Shown here piece after piece: positions 45,147-54,108 of a stretch of DNA of 64,000 nucleotides (position 1 is the first letter of the stretch; every line of letters starts with the position of its first letter). A program made the position numbers and the translations under genes. The notes below the pieces were generated by a model. That model searched no databases. It saw only the letters and a program-made list of their open reading frames with translations, and was not told the origin of the DNA. Source of the stretch: Bacteroidales bacterium (lineage in GTDB: Bacteria > Bacteroidota > Bacteroidia > Bacteroidales > UBA932); contig JAJFVD010000006.1 in assembly GCA_021371955.1 (NCBI GenBank), positions 62,001 through 126,000 of the forward strand, in the 5' to 3' direction.

Positions 45147-46919
45147 ATGGAAAAGAAAAAAATAAACATAATAGTTGACGGCAAAGAATATCAGGTAACT
45201 GAAGGGAAGTCAATACTGGAATCGTGCAGGGAAATCGGGATTAAAATACCTACACTTTGCTATCTGAAAGATATTTCTCAGAATGCTTCCTGTGGGATTT
45301 GCGTTGTTGAAGTTAAAGGAGCAAGAACTCTTGTAAGGTCTTGTATAAGTAAAGCAACAGAGGGCATAAATATTACAACTCACTCTGCAGCGATTAATAT
45401 TGCCCGCAAAACCAACCTTGAACTTCTTCTTGCCAACCACCCAAAAGATTGTCTCATTTGCGAAAGGAACGGCAATTGTGAATTGCAGGACTTGTCTGCA
45501 TTGCTCGGCATTAAGGAGACTCCTTTTGAGAGGACAAAACCGGTTCCAAAGATTGACAACAGCTCGCTTTCATTAATTCGCAATCCTGACAAATGCATAT
45601 TGTGCGGACGTTGCATTGCTGTATGCGCCGATGTTCAAACTGTTTATGCGATTGATTTTGCCGGAAGAGGACTAAAAAGCAAGGTTTCTACATATCTGGA
45701 TCAGGGTCTTGGAAACGTTGCCTGCACAAACTGCGGGCAGTGCGCTTTGGTATGTCCGACTGCTGCAATAATTGAAAGAGATGAATCCAAAGAAATAATG
45801 GCGGATATATATGACGATAATAAAATTGTTATTGTACAAACAGCTCCTGCCATTAGAGTCGGCATAGGAGAAGCTATGGGAATGGGCGAGGGAGAACTTG
45901 TAACAGGTAAAATGGTTGCTGCTCTCCGCAAACTTGGTTTCAGCAAAGTTTTCGACACCGATTTCGCTGCCGACCTCACAATTATGGAAGAGGGTTTTGA
46001 ACTTATAAGCCGGATTAAAAACAAAGGAACACTTCCAATGATTACCTCGTGTTCTCCAGGCTGGATTAAATTTATTGAACACTTTTTCCCTAAGTCACTG
46101 AGCCATCTTTCTACATGTAAATCTCCTCAGCAAATGTTCGGCGCAGTTGCAAAAACATACTATGCCGAAAAATTAAACGTTGACCCGCGGAAAATTGTTG
46201 TTGTTTCAATAATGCCTTGTACAGCAAAGAAGTTCGAATGTAAAAGGCCGGAAATGAAGTCTGCCTTCCATTACTGGAAAGAAAAGCTCAATCTCCCCGA
46301 AAAAGACAGCTTCTTTGATGTTGATTATGTTTTAACAACCCGGGAACTTGCCAGAATGTTTAAGGTAACAGGAGTCGATTTCAGCAATTTACCTGAAGAA
46401 GATTTTGACCATCCTCTTGGTATTTCTACCGGTGCCGGTGTTATTTTCGGAGCTACCGGAGGAGTTATGGAGGCTGCTGTCAGGACTGCATATGAAGTTA
46501 TAACCGGTAAGCCGCTTGAAAAAATTGAGCTGAATGTACTTCGAGGTTTTGAGGGCATTAAAGAGGCAGAACTTGACCTTAACGGAACAAAACTAAAGGT
46601 TGCTGTGGCGCACACCCTGAAAAATGCCCGTGTACTTCTTGAGCAAATTGAAGAAGGAACTTCTCCATATGCTTTCATTGAAGTCATGACATGTCCGGGA
46701 GGATGCCTCGGCGGAGGTGGTCAGCCTATTCCTACTACATGGGCTATTCGCCAGAAAAGATCAGATTCGCTTTATAAGGAAGACCGGTTAAAACCTATAA
46801 GAAAGTCACATGAAAATCCGGCAATCAAGGCAATCTACGACGATTTTCTTAAAGAGCCTCTTGGTCATGTATCACACGAACTGCTGCACACAGATTATAT
46901 TGAGCGTGGCATCTATTAG
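45147..46919 (+). CDS. hydA: [FeFe]-hydrogenase catalytic subunit HydA, module 2
   Basis: A 590-residue paralogue of the module 1 HydA with the same domain order: [2Fe-2S], His/Cys cluster (CLICERNGNC), two ferredoxin clusters (CILCGRC, CTNCGQC) and the H-cluster domain. Motifs TSCSPGW (300-306), MPCTAKKFE (356-364) and MTCPGGCLGG are complete. After MPCTAKKFE it has a short insertion (about 370-390) absent from the module 1 copy. It starts 2 bp after the NuoF-GltD stop, so they are surely co-expressed. Confidence 0.96.
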   Translation: MEKKKINIIVDGKEYQVTEGKSILESCREIGIKIPTLCYLKDISQNASCGICVVEVKGARTLVRSCISKATEGINITTHSAAINIARKTNLELLLANHPKDCLICERNGNCELQDLSALLGIKETPFERTKPVPKIDNSSLSLIRNPDKCILCGRCIAVCADVQTVYAIDFAGRGLKSKVSTYLDQGLGNVACTNCGQCALVCPTAAIIERDESKEIMADIYDDNKIVIVQTAPAIRVGIGEAMGMGEGELVTGKMVAALRKLGFSKVFDTDFAADLTIMEEGFELISRIKNKGTLPMITSCSPGWIKFIEHFFPKSLSHLSTCKSPQQMFGAVAKTYYAEKLNVDPRKIVVVSIMPCTAKKFECKRPEMKSAFHYWKEKLNLPEKDSFFDVDYVLTTRELARMFKVTGVDFSNLPEEDFDHPLGISTGAGVIFGATGGVMEAAVRTAYEVITGKPLEKIELNVLRGFEGIKEAELDLNGTKLKVAVAHTLKNARVLLEQIEEGTSPYAFIEVMTCPGGCLGGGGQPIPTTWAIRQKRSDSLYKEDRLKPIRKSHENPAIKAIYDDFLKEPLGHVSHELLHTDYIERGIY

Positions 46920-46947
46920 GTGAAAAAATAAATTATCATTAAGGACG

Positions 46948-46980
46948 GGAGGTTCACAGATAGAATGTGAATCTCCTTTT
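46948..46980 (+). terminator. Terminator after hydrogenase module 2
   Basis: An 11-bp stem with one G-T pair (46948-46958 with 46966-46976) followed by TTTT. It lies 28 bp past the hydA stop. Confidence 0.75.
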
Positions 46981-47011
46981 CTTATATGATTGATTATGAC
47001 AAAGAAAATAT

Positions 47012-47019
47012 TAAATTTG
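47012..47019 (+). promoter_or_regulatory. Putative -7 element of the sensor kinase gene
   Basis: TAAATTTG is an exact TAnnTTTG match 43 bases before the ATG. No TTTG was seen at the -33 position, so support is partial. It agrees with the terminator just upstream in making the kinase a separate unit. Confidence 0.4.
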
Positions 47020-47062
47020 TACAACAAACAGAACCCAATACAACCGCTTTTGTGTTAACACT

Positions 47063-49207
47063 ATGGTAATAGGAATAATACACAATGTAACTGTCCTGAT
47101 AGCTCTTTCTCTGCTCCATTTTATTTTTAGCAAAAAGTCAAATTTTCGCTATAAAGGAGTTCGTGAAATTCTTATGGGTGTAATAATTGGTCTTATTGGA
47201 GTTATTCTAATGATGACCCCCTGGACCTATCAACCCGGGATAGTTTTTGATACAAGAACAATACTACTCTCCGTTTCCGGTCTCGTCATAGGTGTTATCC
47301 CGACAATAATAGCAATGGCCACTACTGCACTATACAGAATATATATTGCAGGAGACGGAATCGTTATGGGTGTTGCAACAATTATAACAGCAGGTACTGT
47401 TGGTATGCTTTGGGCTGTTCTCCGTCCGCGATGGCGAAAAAAGAGATACTATCTTGAAATGTATGCAATGGGGTTAACTACCCATGTAGGGATGTTGCTT
47501 TGCACTATGTTTCTTCCGGAAGAACTCAGAATTGAAACTCTTAAAAATATTTCCCCCACCGTTCTCATTATATACCCGATTGGAACTCTCCTCCTTGGCA
47601 TTGTCTTAACAGCCAATACAAACCGGCTGGAGAATGAAACCAAAGTGAAGGAAGAGGTAGAGCGACGAACATCATTTTTTAACGCGAGCAGAGATATGAT
47701 GTTCATTAAAGATGACAAATTCAGATACCTCCTTATTAATGACGCAATCTGCAAATTTTTCGGGAAGACAAGGGATGAAATATTAGGAAAAAGCGATTTT
47801 GACCTCCTGCCCGGTGTGAATCTTGATGACGTGCTTGAATCGGATTTAAAAATTCTTAAAGAAGGTGTTACAGTCACTATTGAAGAAAAAATTGGCGACA
47901 ATATTTATGAAGCTACCAAGTTCCCCACTAAACTGGATGACGAGCTGTTTGGTATCGGAGGGATTGTAAGAGATTTAACGACAATCATTAAGAAAAGGAA
48001 TATTCAGGAAGCCGTTCTCCAGATATCTAAAAGTTCGCTCTCTGAGATTAATTTCAAAAGCTTTTTGGAACAAGTTCATTTTCAGCTCAACAAAGTCATC
48101 CCGGTTAAAAACATATACATAGCGCTTTATCACAACGATACCGATATGTATAGCTTTCCCTACTATGTGGATGAGTTTGACGAGATTGAAGATGATGCAA
48201 TGGAAGTACTGCATGGCTCACTTACCGACTATGTGAGAAGGAGCGGGAAAAGTCAGTATGTTTCAGATAAGATAGCCGAAAAGCTAAAGGCCGATGATGT
48301 AATTTTCACTCCATATGGCACAAGTTCTCCACTTTGGCTCGGCTCTCCTCTTTACGATTCTGAGTTTAAAGAGGTGATTGGCGTAATTGCTATTCAGGAC
48401 TACAAAGATGATAATGCATATTCACCGGACGACCTTGCACTTCTCGAAATTTTTGCAAACAGTATCGGTGTATTTATCGAAAGGGTTAAAAATATTGAAT
48501 CACTTAAGGTTGCTAAATTTAAAGCAGAAGAAAGCGACAGATTAAAAACAGCTTTTCTTGCAAATATGAGTCATGAAATCCGCACTCCAATGAATGGGAT
48601 AATGGGTTTCGCCAATATTCTGCTTGACGAGGTCACAGACCCTACTCATAAAGAATACCTCACCATCATAACTAAAAGTGCAGACCGGCTTCTTGCCACA
48701 ATTAACGATGTATTGGATATATCAAGAATTGAAACCGGTCAGGTAGTTATTCACAAAACTAAATTTGACATTATTGAGTTGCTCCAGGAGCTTTATACCT
48801 TCTTTAACAGCAACAACAACCAAAGTATCGAAATCCGGCTATCTCACGGTTCAGACTCTTCATTAATAATTGAATCGGACAAAACCAAAATCCAGCAAAT
48901 ACTTATTAACCTGATAGGCAATGCAATCAAATTCACTAAAGAGGGATTTGTCGAATTTGGGATTAAGACAACAGAAACTAATCTCATTATTTATGTCAAA
49001 GACACAGGAATAGGGATTGCCGAAGAGTTTCATAAAACTGTTTTCGACAGATTTGTTCAGGCGGATACCGGCGCCATTCGGGAGTTTGAGGGCAGTGGTT
49101 TAGGACTTGCTATCTCCAAACTGTACACCGAACTTCTTGGCGGGAACATTTGGCTGGAGTCTAAATTAGGTGCAGGAACAACTTTCTTCGTTCAGCTTCC
49201 ACTATAA
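47063..49207 (+). CDS. LytS-type membrane sensor histidine kinase with PAS and GAF domains
   Basis: A 714-residue kinase. Residues 1-about 190 form a 5TM-LYT-like membrane sensor domain (five or six helices). Then a PAS domain (about 205-310: FNASRDMMFIKDDKFRYLLIN), a GAF domain (about 330-475), a HisKA domain with the phospho-acceptor H504 (NMSHEIRTPMNG) and a HATPase domain (about 600-714) with DTGIGI and GSGLGLAIS. There is no receiver domain, and no response regulator gene is adjacent, so its partner lies elsewhere. The signal is unknown. The position after the hydrogenase genes may be chance. Confidence 0.92.
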   Translation: MVIGIIHNVTVLIALSLLHFIFSKKSNFRYKGVREILMGVIIGLIGVILMMTPWTYQPGIVFDTRTILLSVSGLVIGVIPTIIAMATTALYRIYIAGDGIVMGVATIITAGTVGMLWAVLRPRWRKKRYYLEMYAMGLTTHVGMLLCTMFLPEELRIETLKNISPTVLIIYPIGTLLLGIVLTANTNRLENETKVKEEVERRTSFFNASRDMMFIKDDKFRYLLINDAICKFFGKTRDEILGKSDFDLLPGVNLDDVLESDLKILKEGVTVTIEEKIGDNIYEATKFPTKLDDELFGIGGIVRDLTTIIKKRNIQEAVLQISKSSLSEINFKSFLEQVHFQLNKVIPVKNIYIALYHNDTDMYSFPYYVDEFDEIEDDAMEVLHGSLTDYVRRSGKSQYVSDKIAEKLKADDVIFTPYGTSSPLWLGSPLYDSEFKEVIGVIAIQDYKDDNAYSPDDLALLEIFANSIGVFIERVKNIESLKVAKFKAEESDRLKTAFLANMSHEIRTPMNGIMGFANILLDEVTDPTHKEYLTIITKSADRLLATINDVLDISRIETGQVVIHKTKFDIIELLQELYTFFNSNNNQSIEIRLSHGSDSSLIIESDKTKIQQILINLIGNAIKFTKEGFVEFGIKTTETNLIIYVKDTGIGIAEEFHKTVFDRFVQADTGAIREFEGSGLGLAISKLYTELLGGNIWLESKLGAGTTFFVQLPL

Positions 49208-49221
49208 TTTCCGGATAAAAA

Positions 49222-49249
49222 AAGAGGCGCTTAAAATTAAGCGCCTCTT
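49222..49249. terminator. Bidirectional terminator between kinase and DUF2202 genes
   Basis: Perfect 13-bp arms AAGAGGCGCTTAA (49222-49234) and TTAAGCGCCTCTT (49237-49249), flanked by A-rich sequence on the left. It serves the kinase gene (+) and the convergent DUF2202 gene (-). Confidence 0.85.
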
Positions 49250-49265
49250 AAAACTATTATTCATC

Positions 49266-50153
49266 TTATTTACCTCCTCTGTAGCCTTTGCCCACATTTC
49301 CCTGTCTGTTTTGAGAACCGGGAGTAGTGCCGTTTGAAGATGAGCTGCAGTTTCCCTGACTATTAACAGATCCTTTTCTTTGTCCTTTACCGCCTAATTT
49401 ATTGCCACTGTTTGTTGAAGACCCATTGTTTTTATACATGTATCTTTTACCTTGTTCAAAGCCAACTGCAATTACTGCCCTGTATTGTTCCTGAGTCATA
49501 AGTGAAGGAGCATATGTTCCCCCAAGTGCTGTAATTTGTCTTATTGCCGCTTTAAAGTGATTTACAGATGCCTTTGCAAGGTTTTCAATAACTATTTTAA
49601 TATTAGGATTAACAATCGTTTTTAAAACTTCGCCATATTCAGCGATATTTGTCTCCTCAAGCAGTGCCATTACTTTAAAAGCCTCAAGTTCCGGTGTTCC
49701 TTTCAATAAAAGAGAGTCATATAACTTCTGGCGAATAGCATCTTCAAATTTGCCATTTTCGCTCAATGCCGGATAATCTATTTCATAATAGTCAAATAAT
49801 TTTTCAGCCGCTTTAATGTGATTATCCTCTGCTTTACCAATGTTTTCGAATGGTTTTAAGCCAAATTTTCCAAAAAATGAAAAGTACAAATCTCTGGCAA
49901 CTTTCTCGTCTTCTCTAACGGCGAAGATAAACTCAATTTCGTCGGCAGTGAGATCGGCAGTAGAGTCAAATGCTGGAGTAACTCCGGCTAGAGCAAATGT
50001 TGTTGCCCCATCGCTTTTAACCTCAATAATATCAGATGGAGTTGCGGAAATCAATAATTCTGATGCGTTTGGGCCAGTCTCCTTTGTGCAGGAGGCAAGA
50101 GTTAGCGACATTGCACAAATAGCCAGTAATGTTTTAAGAGTGGTTGTTTTCAT
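49266..50153 (-). CDS. DUF2202 ferritin-like lipoprotein
   Basis: A 295-residue exported lipoprotein (lipobox LASCTKE, C22). Residues about 65-230 form a DUF2202 domain with a ferritin-like four-helix pattern and possible di-iron ligands: EDEKVARDLYFSFF, KAEDNHIKAAE, LLEETNIAEYGE and NHFKAAIRQ. The C-terminal 60 residues are rich in Gly, Ser, Asn and Lys and look disordered. DUF2202 proteins are uncharacterised. The metal site is inferred from the E and H pattern. It lies 76 bp downstream of a TonB receptor with its sigma/FecR pair. Confidence 0.82.
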   Translation of the reverse strand: MKTTTLKTLLAICAMSLTLASCTKETGPNASELLISATPSDIIEVKSDGATTFALAGVTPAFDSTADLTADEIEFIFAVREDEKVARDLYFSFFGKFGLKPFENIGKAEDNHIKAAEKLFDYYEIDYPALSENGKFEDAIRQKLYDSLLLKGTPELEAFKVMALLEETNIAEYGEVLKTIVNPNIKIVIENLAKASVNHFKAAIRQITALGGTYAPSLMTQEQYRAVIAVGFEQGKRYMYKNNGSSTNSGNKLGGKGQRKGSVNSQGNCSSSSNGTTPGSQNRQGNVGKGYRGGK

Positions 50154-50229
50154 GACATCAAGTATTTCGTTTTTAATTCTATAATTCTATACCGTTTATG
50201 TGAGGCTACACCCTACTTTTTACCGAAGA

Positions 50230-52674
50230 TTACAAATCAATCTCAAGGTAGATTGTAGGAGTAAATGGAATTGACTCCGAATAAAGATTTAAAAACATGT
50301 TTTGGCCCACTTTGTTTGGAGATGGGAGAATGTCAAGAGTTTTAGCATTCGAAGTATTGAGAATATTTAAAACAGAGAGCCCGGTTCTGAATTTTGATTT
50401 TTTGATTTTAAACGAGTAAGTGGCAGATATATCAAATCTGGAATAATCTTCTCCTCCCAAATTAGAATAACGTCCAATTCCAAATGTATTCACATACCCA
50501 TTTCCGTAAACAAAGCTTGCAGATAAAAAGAATGGGTTTAAATTCCATAGTGCTCCGAACTTTATTTCTAAAGGATTTGAACTTCTTGTCCTTACTGTTT
50601 TAGTATCATAAGTTTCTGTCATCTTTGCTAGACTGAAAGCCCCGAAAACCTGACTCCCCTTTTTCTCCCATTTCAAAAACAAATCGGCACCGGTAATAAC
50701 CGATTGGCCGTTTTCAACTGAAGTCAGGTTTCCGCTTCTGAATATCTGAGTCAGCCCCCTGTTATTCTTGTTATAACCCTCCAGTGATATTAGCCATGCT
50801 TTATTTGAGTATGAAAAAGAGATAATTGAATGAACGGAACCCATTACAGGATAATTTTCTTCCCCAAGCACTTTCCAAATTAGAGCCGGGGCAATTTTAT
50901 CATAAATTATGGGAACCTTTCCCAAAAACTGATTATAAATTCCCCATGAAGCACTTAAAGATAAATTCTCAAGCACATTATACTTTAAAGAAAACCTTGG
51001 CTGTATATAAAACTTCTGCTTATACATATCTCCCCTTAGTCCAAGATCGAACGAGATTTTCCTCAGATTTATCCTGTCGTTAATGTAAAAATTAAATTTA
51101 TTTTCTTTTGATGTTGAATCATTTAATACATCTGACAGGTTATCGGCACCAATGCCTGTCTCAATATTGTTTATCGACAAAACAGAGAAAGAATGGCGCA
51201 TTTTTGCACCTGTCTCTGTCCCGATGTTGTCTGTGTCAATCGTATAATAATTTTCCCTGTTTAGTCTTACTGCTTTTGAACTATTATTATCCAGCGCAGA
51301 GTATTTAAAATAGATGCCGGAAGATGCCCCTCCTTTCCAGTTTTTGTCTAAACCGGCAGAAGCACTTATTTGATTATTACGGTCAAATGCATTCAGGCTA
51401 AATTCGTCTCCGGAAATTGAATATTCAAATTTGTCAGAAGCACCATAAAGAGAAATATAGTAATGACTATTGTCACTTAAATCCCCGGAGAGCTTCAGGT
51501 TTGCATCCCTGAAATTATAATCCGGAGTTACATATATAGATTCCTGATTATTCCCGGAACTTTTACCATTTCCGGGTGCAGAAGATGCCTGATTGGCACC
51601 TCTTTTCCCATACGGATTCAAAATATTTACATCATACAATCCATAGTATGTTTGACGGTATGCTGCAGAAATGGTTGCTCTTTTGCCAACCGGAACAGAA
51701 CCAAATATGTTTGCAGTTAGGTTATTCAGGTTGAGTTTGAATTCCGGCTTTGTTCTGTTGCCATTAATCCCCACAATCTCGGCAATCCCTCCCGTTTGAT
51801 TTCCATATTGCGGCCCATAACCTCCCTTCATAAGCCTAATCTCTTTTACCATATATGGGTTAATCGAACTGATTTGCTCGTTAAATCCGCTCATTGAAAA
51901 CAGCCGGCTGCCGTCAAATATAACAGAACTCTCTCCCGGTCTGCTTCCCCACACCGAAAGACCCGAGGGTTCCCCTGTGGCTCTTATGCCGGGCATAAGT
52001 CTTAATAAATTGAAGACAGAGTTATCTCCATTGCCGGGCAAATATTGAGCAATGGCATGGTTTATTCTGATTAATCCGGGTTGATCGCCGTTTTGTAATG
52101 CCTTGCCTGTTTCATAATCTTCAAAAAGCAGCTCTTTAATTTCGAGACGGGTACTTTTAAGGCAAATAGTGCTTCCGGTTCCCGGAGAAAGTGTCGTATC
52201 AAGTTGTCGGTAACCTAGGTACCTAAATGAAAATTTCAATCCTTCGATATCTTTTGCCGGAAGCCTGAAATATCCATTTTCATCAGAAATATAAACCCGA
52301 TTGTCAAATAAAATATTCGCAAATGGCAGTCTCTCCCCGCTCTCTTTATCGGAAATAATGCCACCTATAATATTCGCATCGGCTTTATGGGAAATCACGA
52401 TTACCCCATTTACAATATTCACATTTAAAGGAAACTCCTTTACTAAAAACCTGATTGCACTAAGTCCGTCTGCAAACGTAGAATCTACTGTAATTTTGTA
52501 CTTGGAAAGTTCCCCCTGATTAAATGATAAAGACAGAGATGTCTGATCTCTGATAATAACCAACACTTCGCTAAGGGGATACTTTGAGTATCTCAGACGA
52601 AGTTCACCTGCATTGCAAAATGCGCTAAGTGAAACTAAAAAAACTGTTATCGCAACCTTAAATAAGAATCTCAA
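50230..52674 (-). CDS. TonB-dependent receptor with STN signalling domain
   Basis: An 814-residue outer-membrane receptor of the FecA signalling type. Signal 1-22, then an STN domain (about 24-95: LRYSKYPLSEVLVIIRDQ), a carboxypeptidase-regulatory-like domain (about 103-180), a TonB plug (about 200-310: VFNLLRLMPGIRATGEPSG, VKEIRLMKGGYGPQYG) and a barrel ending in YLEIDL. It should import a ligand and at the same time signal through FecR to the sigma factor encoded just upstream (1 bp from FecR). The ligand is unknown. It is not a SusC protein and has no SusD partner. Confidence 0.92.
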   Translation of the reverse strand: MRFLFKVAITVFLVSLSAFCNAGELRLRYSKYPLSEVLVIIRDQTSLSLSFNQGELSKYKITVDSTFADGLSAIRFLVKEFPLNVNIVNGVIVISHKADANIIGGIISDKESGERLPFANILFDNRVYISDENGYFRLPAKDIEGLKFSFRYLGYRQLDTTLSPGTGSTICLKSTRLEIKELLFEDYETGKALQNGDQPGLIRINHAIAQYLPGNGDNSVFNLLRLMPGIRATGEPSGLSVWGSRPGESSVIFDGSRLFSMSGFNEQISSINPYMVKEIRLMKGGYGPQYGNQTGGIAEIVGINGNRTKPEFKLNLNNLTANIFGSVPVGKRATISAAYRQTYYGLYDVNILNPYGKRGANQASSAPGNGKSSGNNQESIYVTPDYNFRDANLKLSGDLSDNSHYYISLYGASDKFEYSISGDEFSLNAFDRNNQISASAGLDKNWKGGASSGIYFKYSALDNNSSKAVRLNRENYYTIDTDNIGTETGAKMRHSFSVLSINNIETGIGADNLSDVLNDSTSKENKFNFYINDRINLRKISFDLGLRGDMYKQKFYIQPRFSLKYNVLENLSLSASWGIYNQFLGKVPIIYDKIAPALIWKVLGEENYPVMGSVHSIISFSYSNKAWLISLEGYNKNNRGLTQIFRSGNLTSVENGQSVITGADLFLKWEKKGSQVFGAFSLAKMTETYDTKTVRTRSSNPLEIKFGALWNLNPFFLSASFVYGNGYVNTFGIGRYSNLGGEDYSRFDISATYSFKIKKSKFRTGLSVLNILNTSNAKTLDILPSPNKVGQNMFLNLYSESIPFTPTIYLEIDL

Positions 52675-52675
52675 A

Positions 52676-53479
52676 TTATTGACTAACTAATTTATATCCA
52701 TTTCCCCTTTTCTCCGTACGGAGTCCAAACGGGAGCGATACAATTTCCAAGACCTCCTCAATTGTACTCTCTTTAGAGAAATTTCCAGTATAAATGTAAT
52801 TATTATTTTCAGCATATTCGATCTCGACATCATATTGCCGCATAACCTCCTCAATCACTTTATTTAACGGCACAGATGTAAAATAGAAAACATCATTTTT
52901 CCAGGAAATTACATTCTCCATATCAGGCTCTGATATTAATTTTAACTCTCCATTATTTGCCATCCTGACCCCTTCATTTTTTTCAAGAATTACCCTGTTT
53001 CCGCTCTTAACCTCAACCCTTCCTGTTATACAGGTAACCGCAAATTCATCTCCTCTTGAAAAAACATTGAATTTTGTCCCAAGTACCCTGACGTCTCCAT
53101 TTTTTGTCCTTACTGTAAACTTTGCACCTTTTTCAACTTCAAAATATGCTTCTCCATTCATTTTCACACCTCTGCTGATAAACCAGATTAAAGAATTATA
53201 TGTTAATTCACTTTCTGCATTTAAATTTACTACCGATCCGTCAGGCAGCGTGCAGGATATATGTTCACCTCTTAATGAAACAACATTTTTAGAAAACAGC
53301 AGCGGTAAAAGAGCAATAACAACAATAGCAGCTGCTGCGTAATAAAAAGCATATTTTTTTATCAGAGCAAAGTCAAGCCTGCTCACTTTATCCACAGAAG
53401 TGACCTCTTCAAAATGGTCCCGCCAGATCTCTTCGCTGCTTCTCTTCCATTTTGGTTCTATTTTCATTTTATCATTCAT
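52676..53479 (-). CDS. FecR-family anti-sigma factor
   Basis: A 267-residue protein with a short cytoplasmic part, one membrane helix (about 46-65) and a periplasmic FecR domain (TLPDGSVVNLNAESELTY, VRVLGTKFNVFS). The C-terminal DUF4974-type region (LNKVIEEVMRQYDVEIEYA) follows. It controls the sigma factor encoded 22 bp upstream and should contact the STN domain of the receptor encoded 1 bp downstream. This is a complete sigma/anti-sigma/receptor set. Confidence 0.93.
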   Translation of the reverse strand: MNDKMKIEPKWKRSSEEIWRDHFEEVTSVDKVSRLDFALIKKYAFYYAAAAIVVIALLPLLFSKNVVSLRGEHISCTLPDGSVVNLNAESELTYNSLIWFISRGVKMNGEAYFEVEKGAKFTVRTKNGDVRVLGTKFNVFSRGDEFAVTCITGRVEVKSGNRVILEKNEGVRMANNGELKLISEPDMENVISWKNDVFYFTSVPLNKVIEEVMRQYDVEIEYAENNNYIYTGNFSKESTIEEVLEIVSLPFGLRTEKRGNGYKLVSQ

Positions 53480-53501
53480 CGCCTGATGATTTAATTTCCT
53501 G

Positions 53502-54014
53502 TTATTCCGTTCCCTTCAGTAGATCTCTTCTCAATAATGTAAGTGCAAGGTTCATTCTCTTTTCAATTGCCTTTACACTCACATTTAACCGCTCTGCAAT
53601 TTCCGCGTATTTCAGTTCCTCTCCCCTGCTCATTAAAAATGTTATTCTCACCTTTTCCGGCATTTTAAGCAATACTTCTGAGTATTTAATTTTTAACTGA
53701 TCGTATTCAACATTAGTTTCGGGAGTATTATCAGACTCTTCTATTATTATAGAACTCGAATAATTTAACTCAACCTTTTTCCTCCTTAACTTACTAACAA
53801 TCATATCAGAAGCCATTTTATAGAGAAGTGCCTTATCTTTGACAGGATCAATCTGCATCGATTTTTCCCAGATACGTGTAAAGAGGTCCTGAGCAACATC
53901 AGAGGCCAGTTCGCTGTCCGAACATCTGTAATACAGATATCTTCTGATGGCATCAAAATATGTATCGAAAAGCTGTTTAAACTCCTCCTTTCTCAATTTT
54001 CCTGCTTTTAACAT
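53502..54014 (-). CDS. ECF RNA polymerase sigma factor
   Basis: A 170-residue ECF sigma factor. Region 2 is FKQLFDTYFDAIRRYLYYRC through ASDVAQDLFTRIWEKS, and region 4 is MPEKVRITFLMSRGEELKYAEI with a helix-turn-helix. It is the first gene of the sigma-FecR-receptor set. It starts about 45 bp past the terminator of the upstream susD operon, so its promoter must be within that short gap. Confidence 0.94.
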   Translation of the reverse strand: MLKAGKLRKEEFKQLFDTYFDAIRRYLYYRCSDSELASDVAQDLFTRIWEKSMQIDPVKDKALLYKMASDMIVSKLRRKKVELNYSSSIIIEESDNTPETNVEYDQLKIKYSEVLLKMPEKVRITFLMSRGEELKYAEIAERLNVSVKAIEKRMNLALTLLRRDLLKGTE

Positions 54015-54059
54015 TATACCGAATTAATTGGCCTGAACCCTACCGCTAAGTTATAAAAA

Positions 54060-54087
54060 AAGGGGCGGCCCAAATGGCCCGCCCCTT
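54060..54087 (-). terminator. Terminator of the susD/susC operon 2
   Basis: A 9-bp GC-rich stem AAGGGGCGG (54060-54068) with CCGCCCCTT (54079-54087). Read on the minus strand it runs into seven T. It is 22 bp past the SusD stop. Confidence 0.85.
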
Positions 54088-54108
54088 AAATTAATTAAGA
54101 AAGTAATA

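Noticed and set aside
37784..46919. Reading the NuoE/NuoF genes as part of respiratory complex I
   Set aside because: They alternate with HydA genes with full H-cluster motifs, and no membrane Nuo subunits are present.
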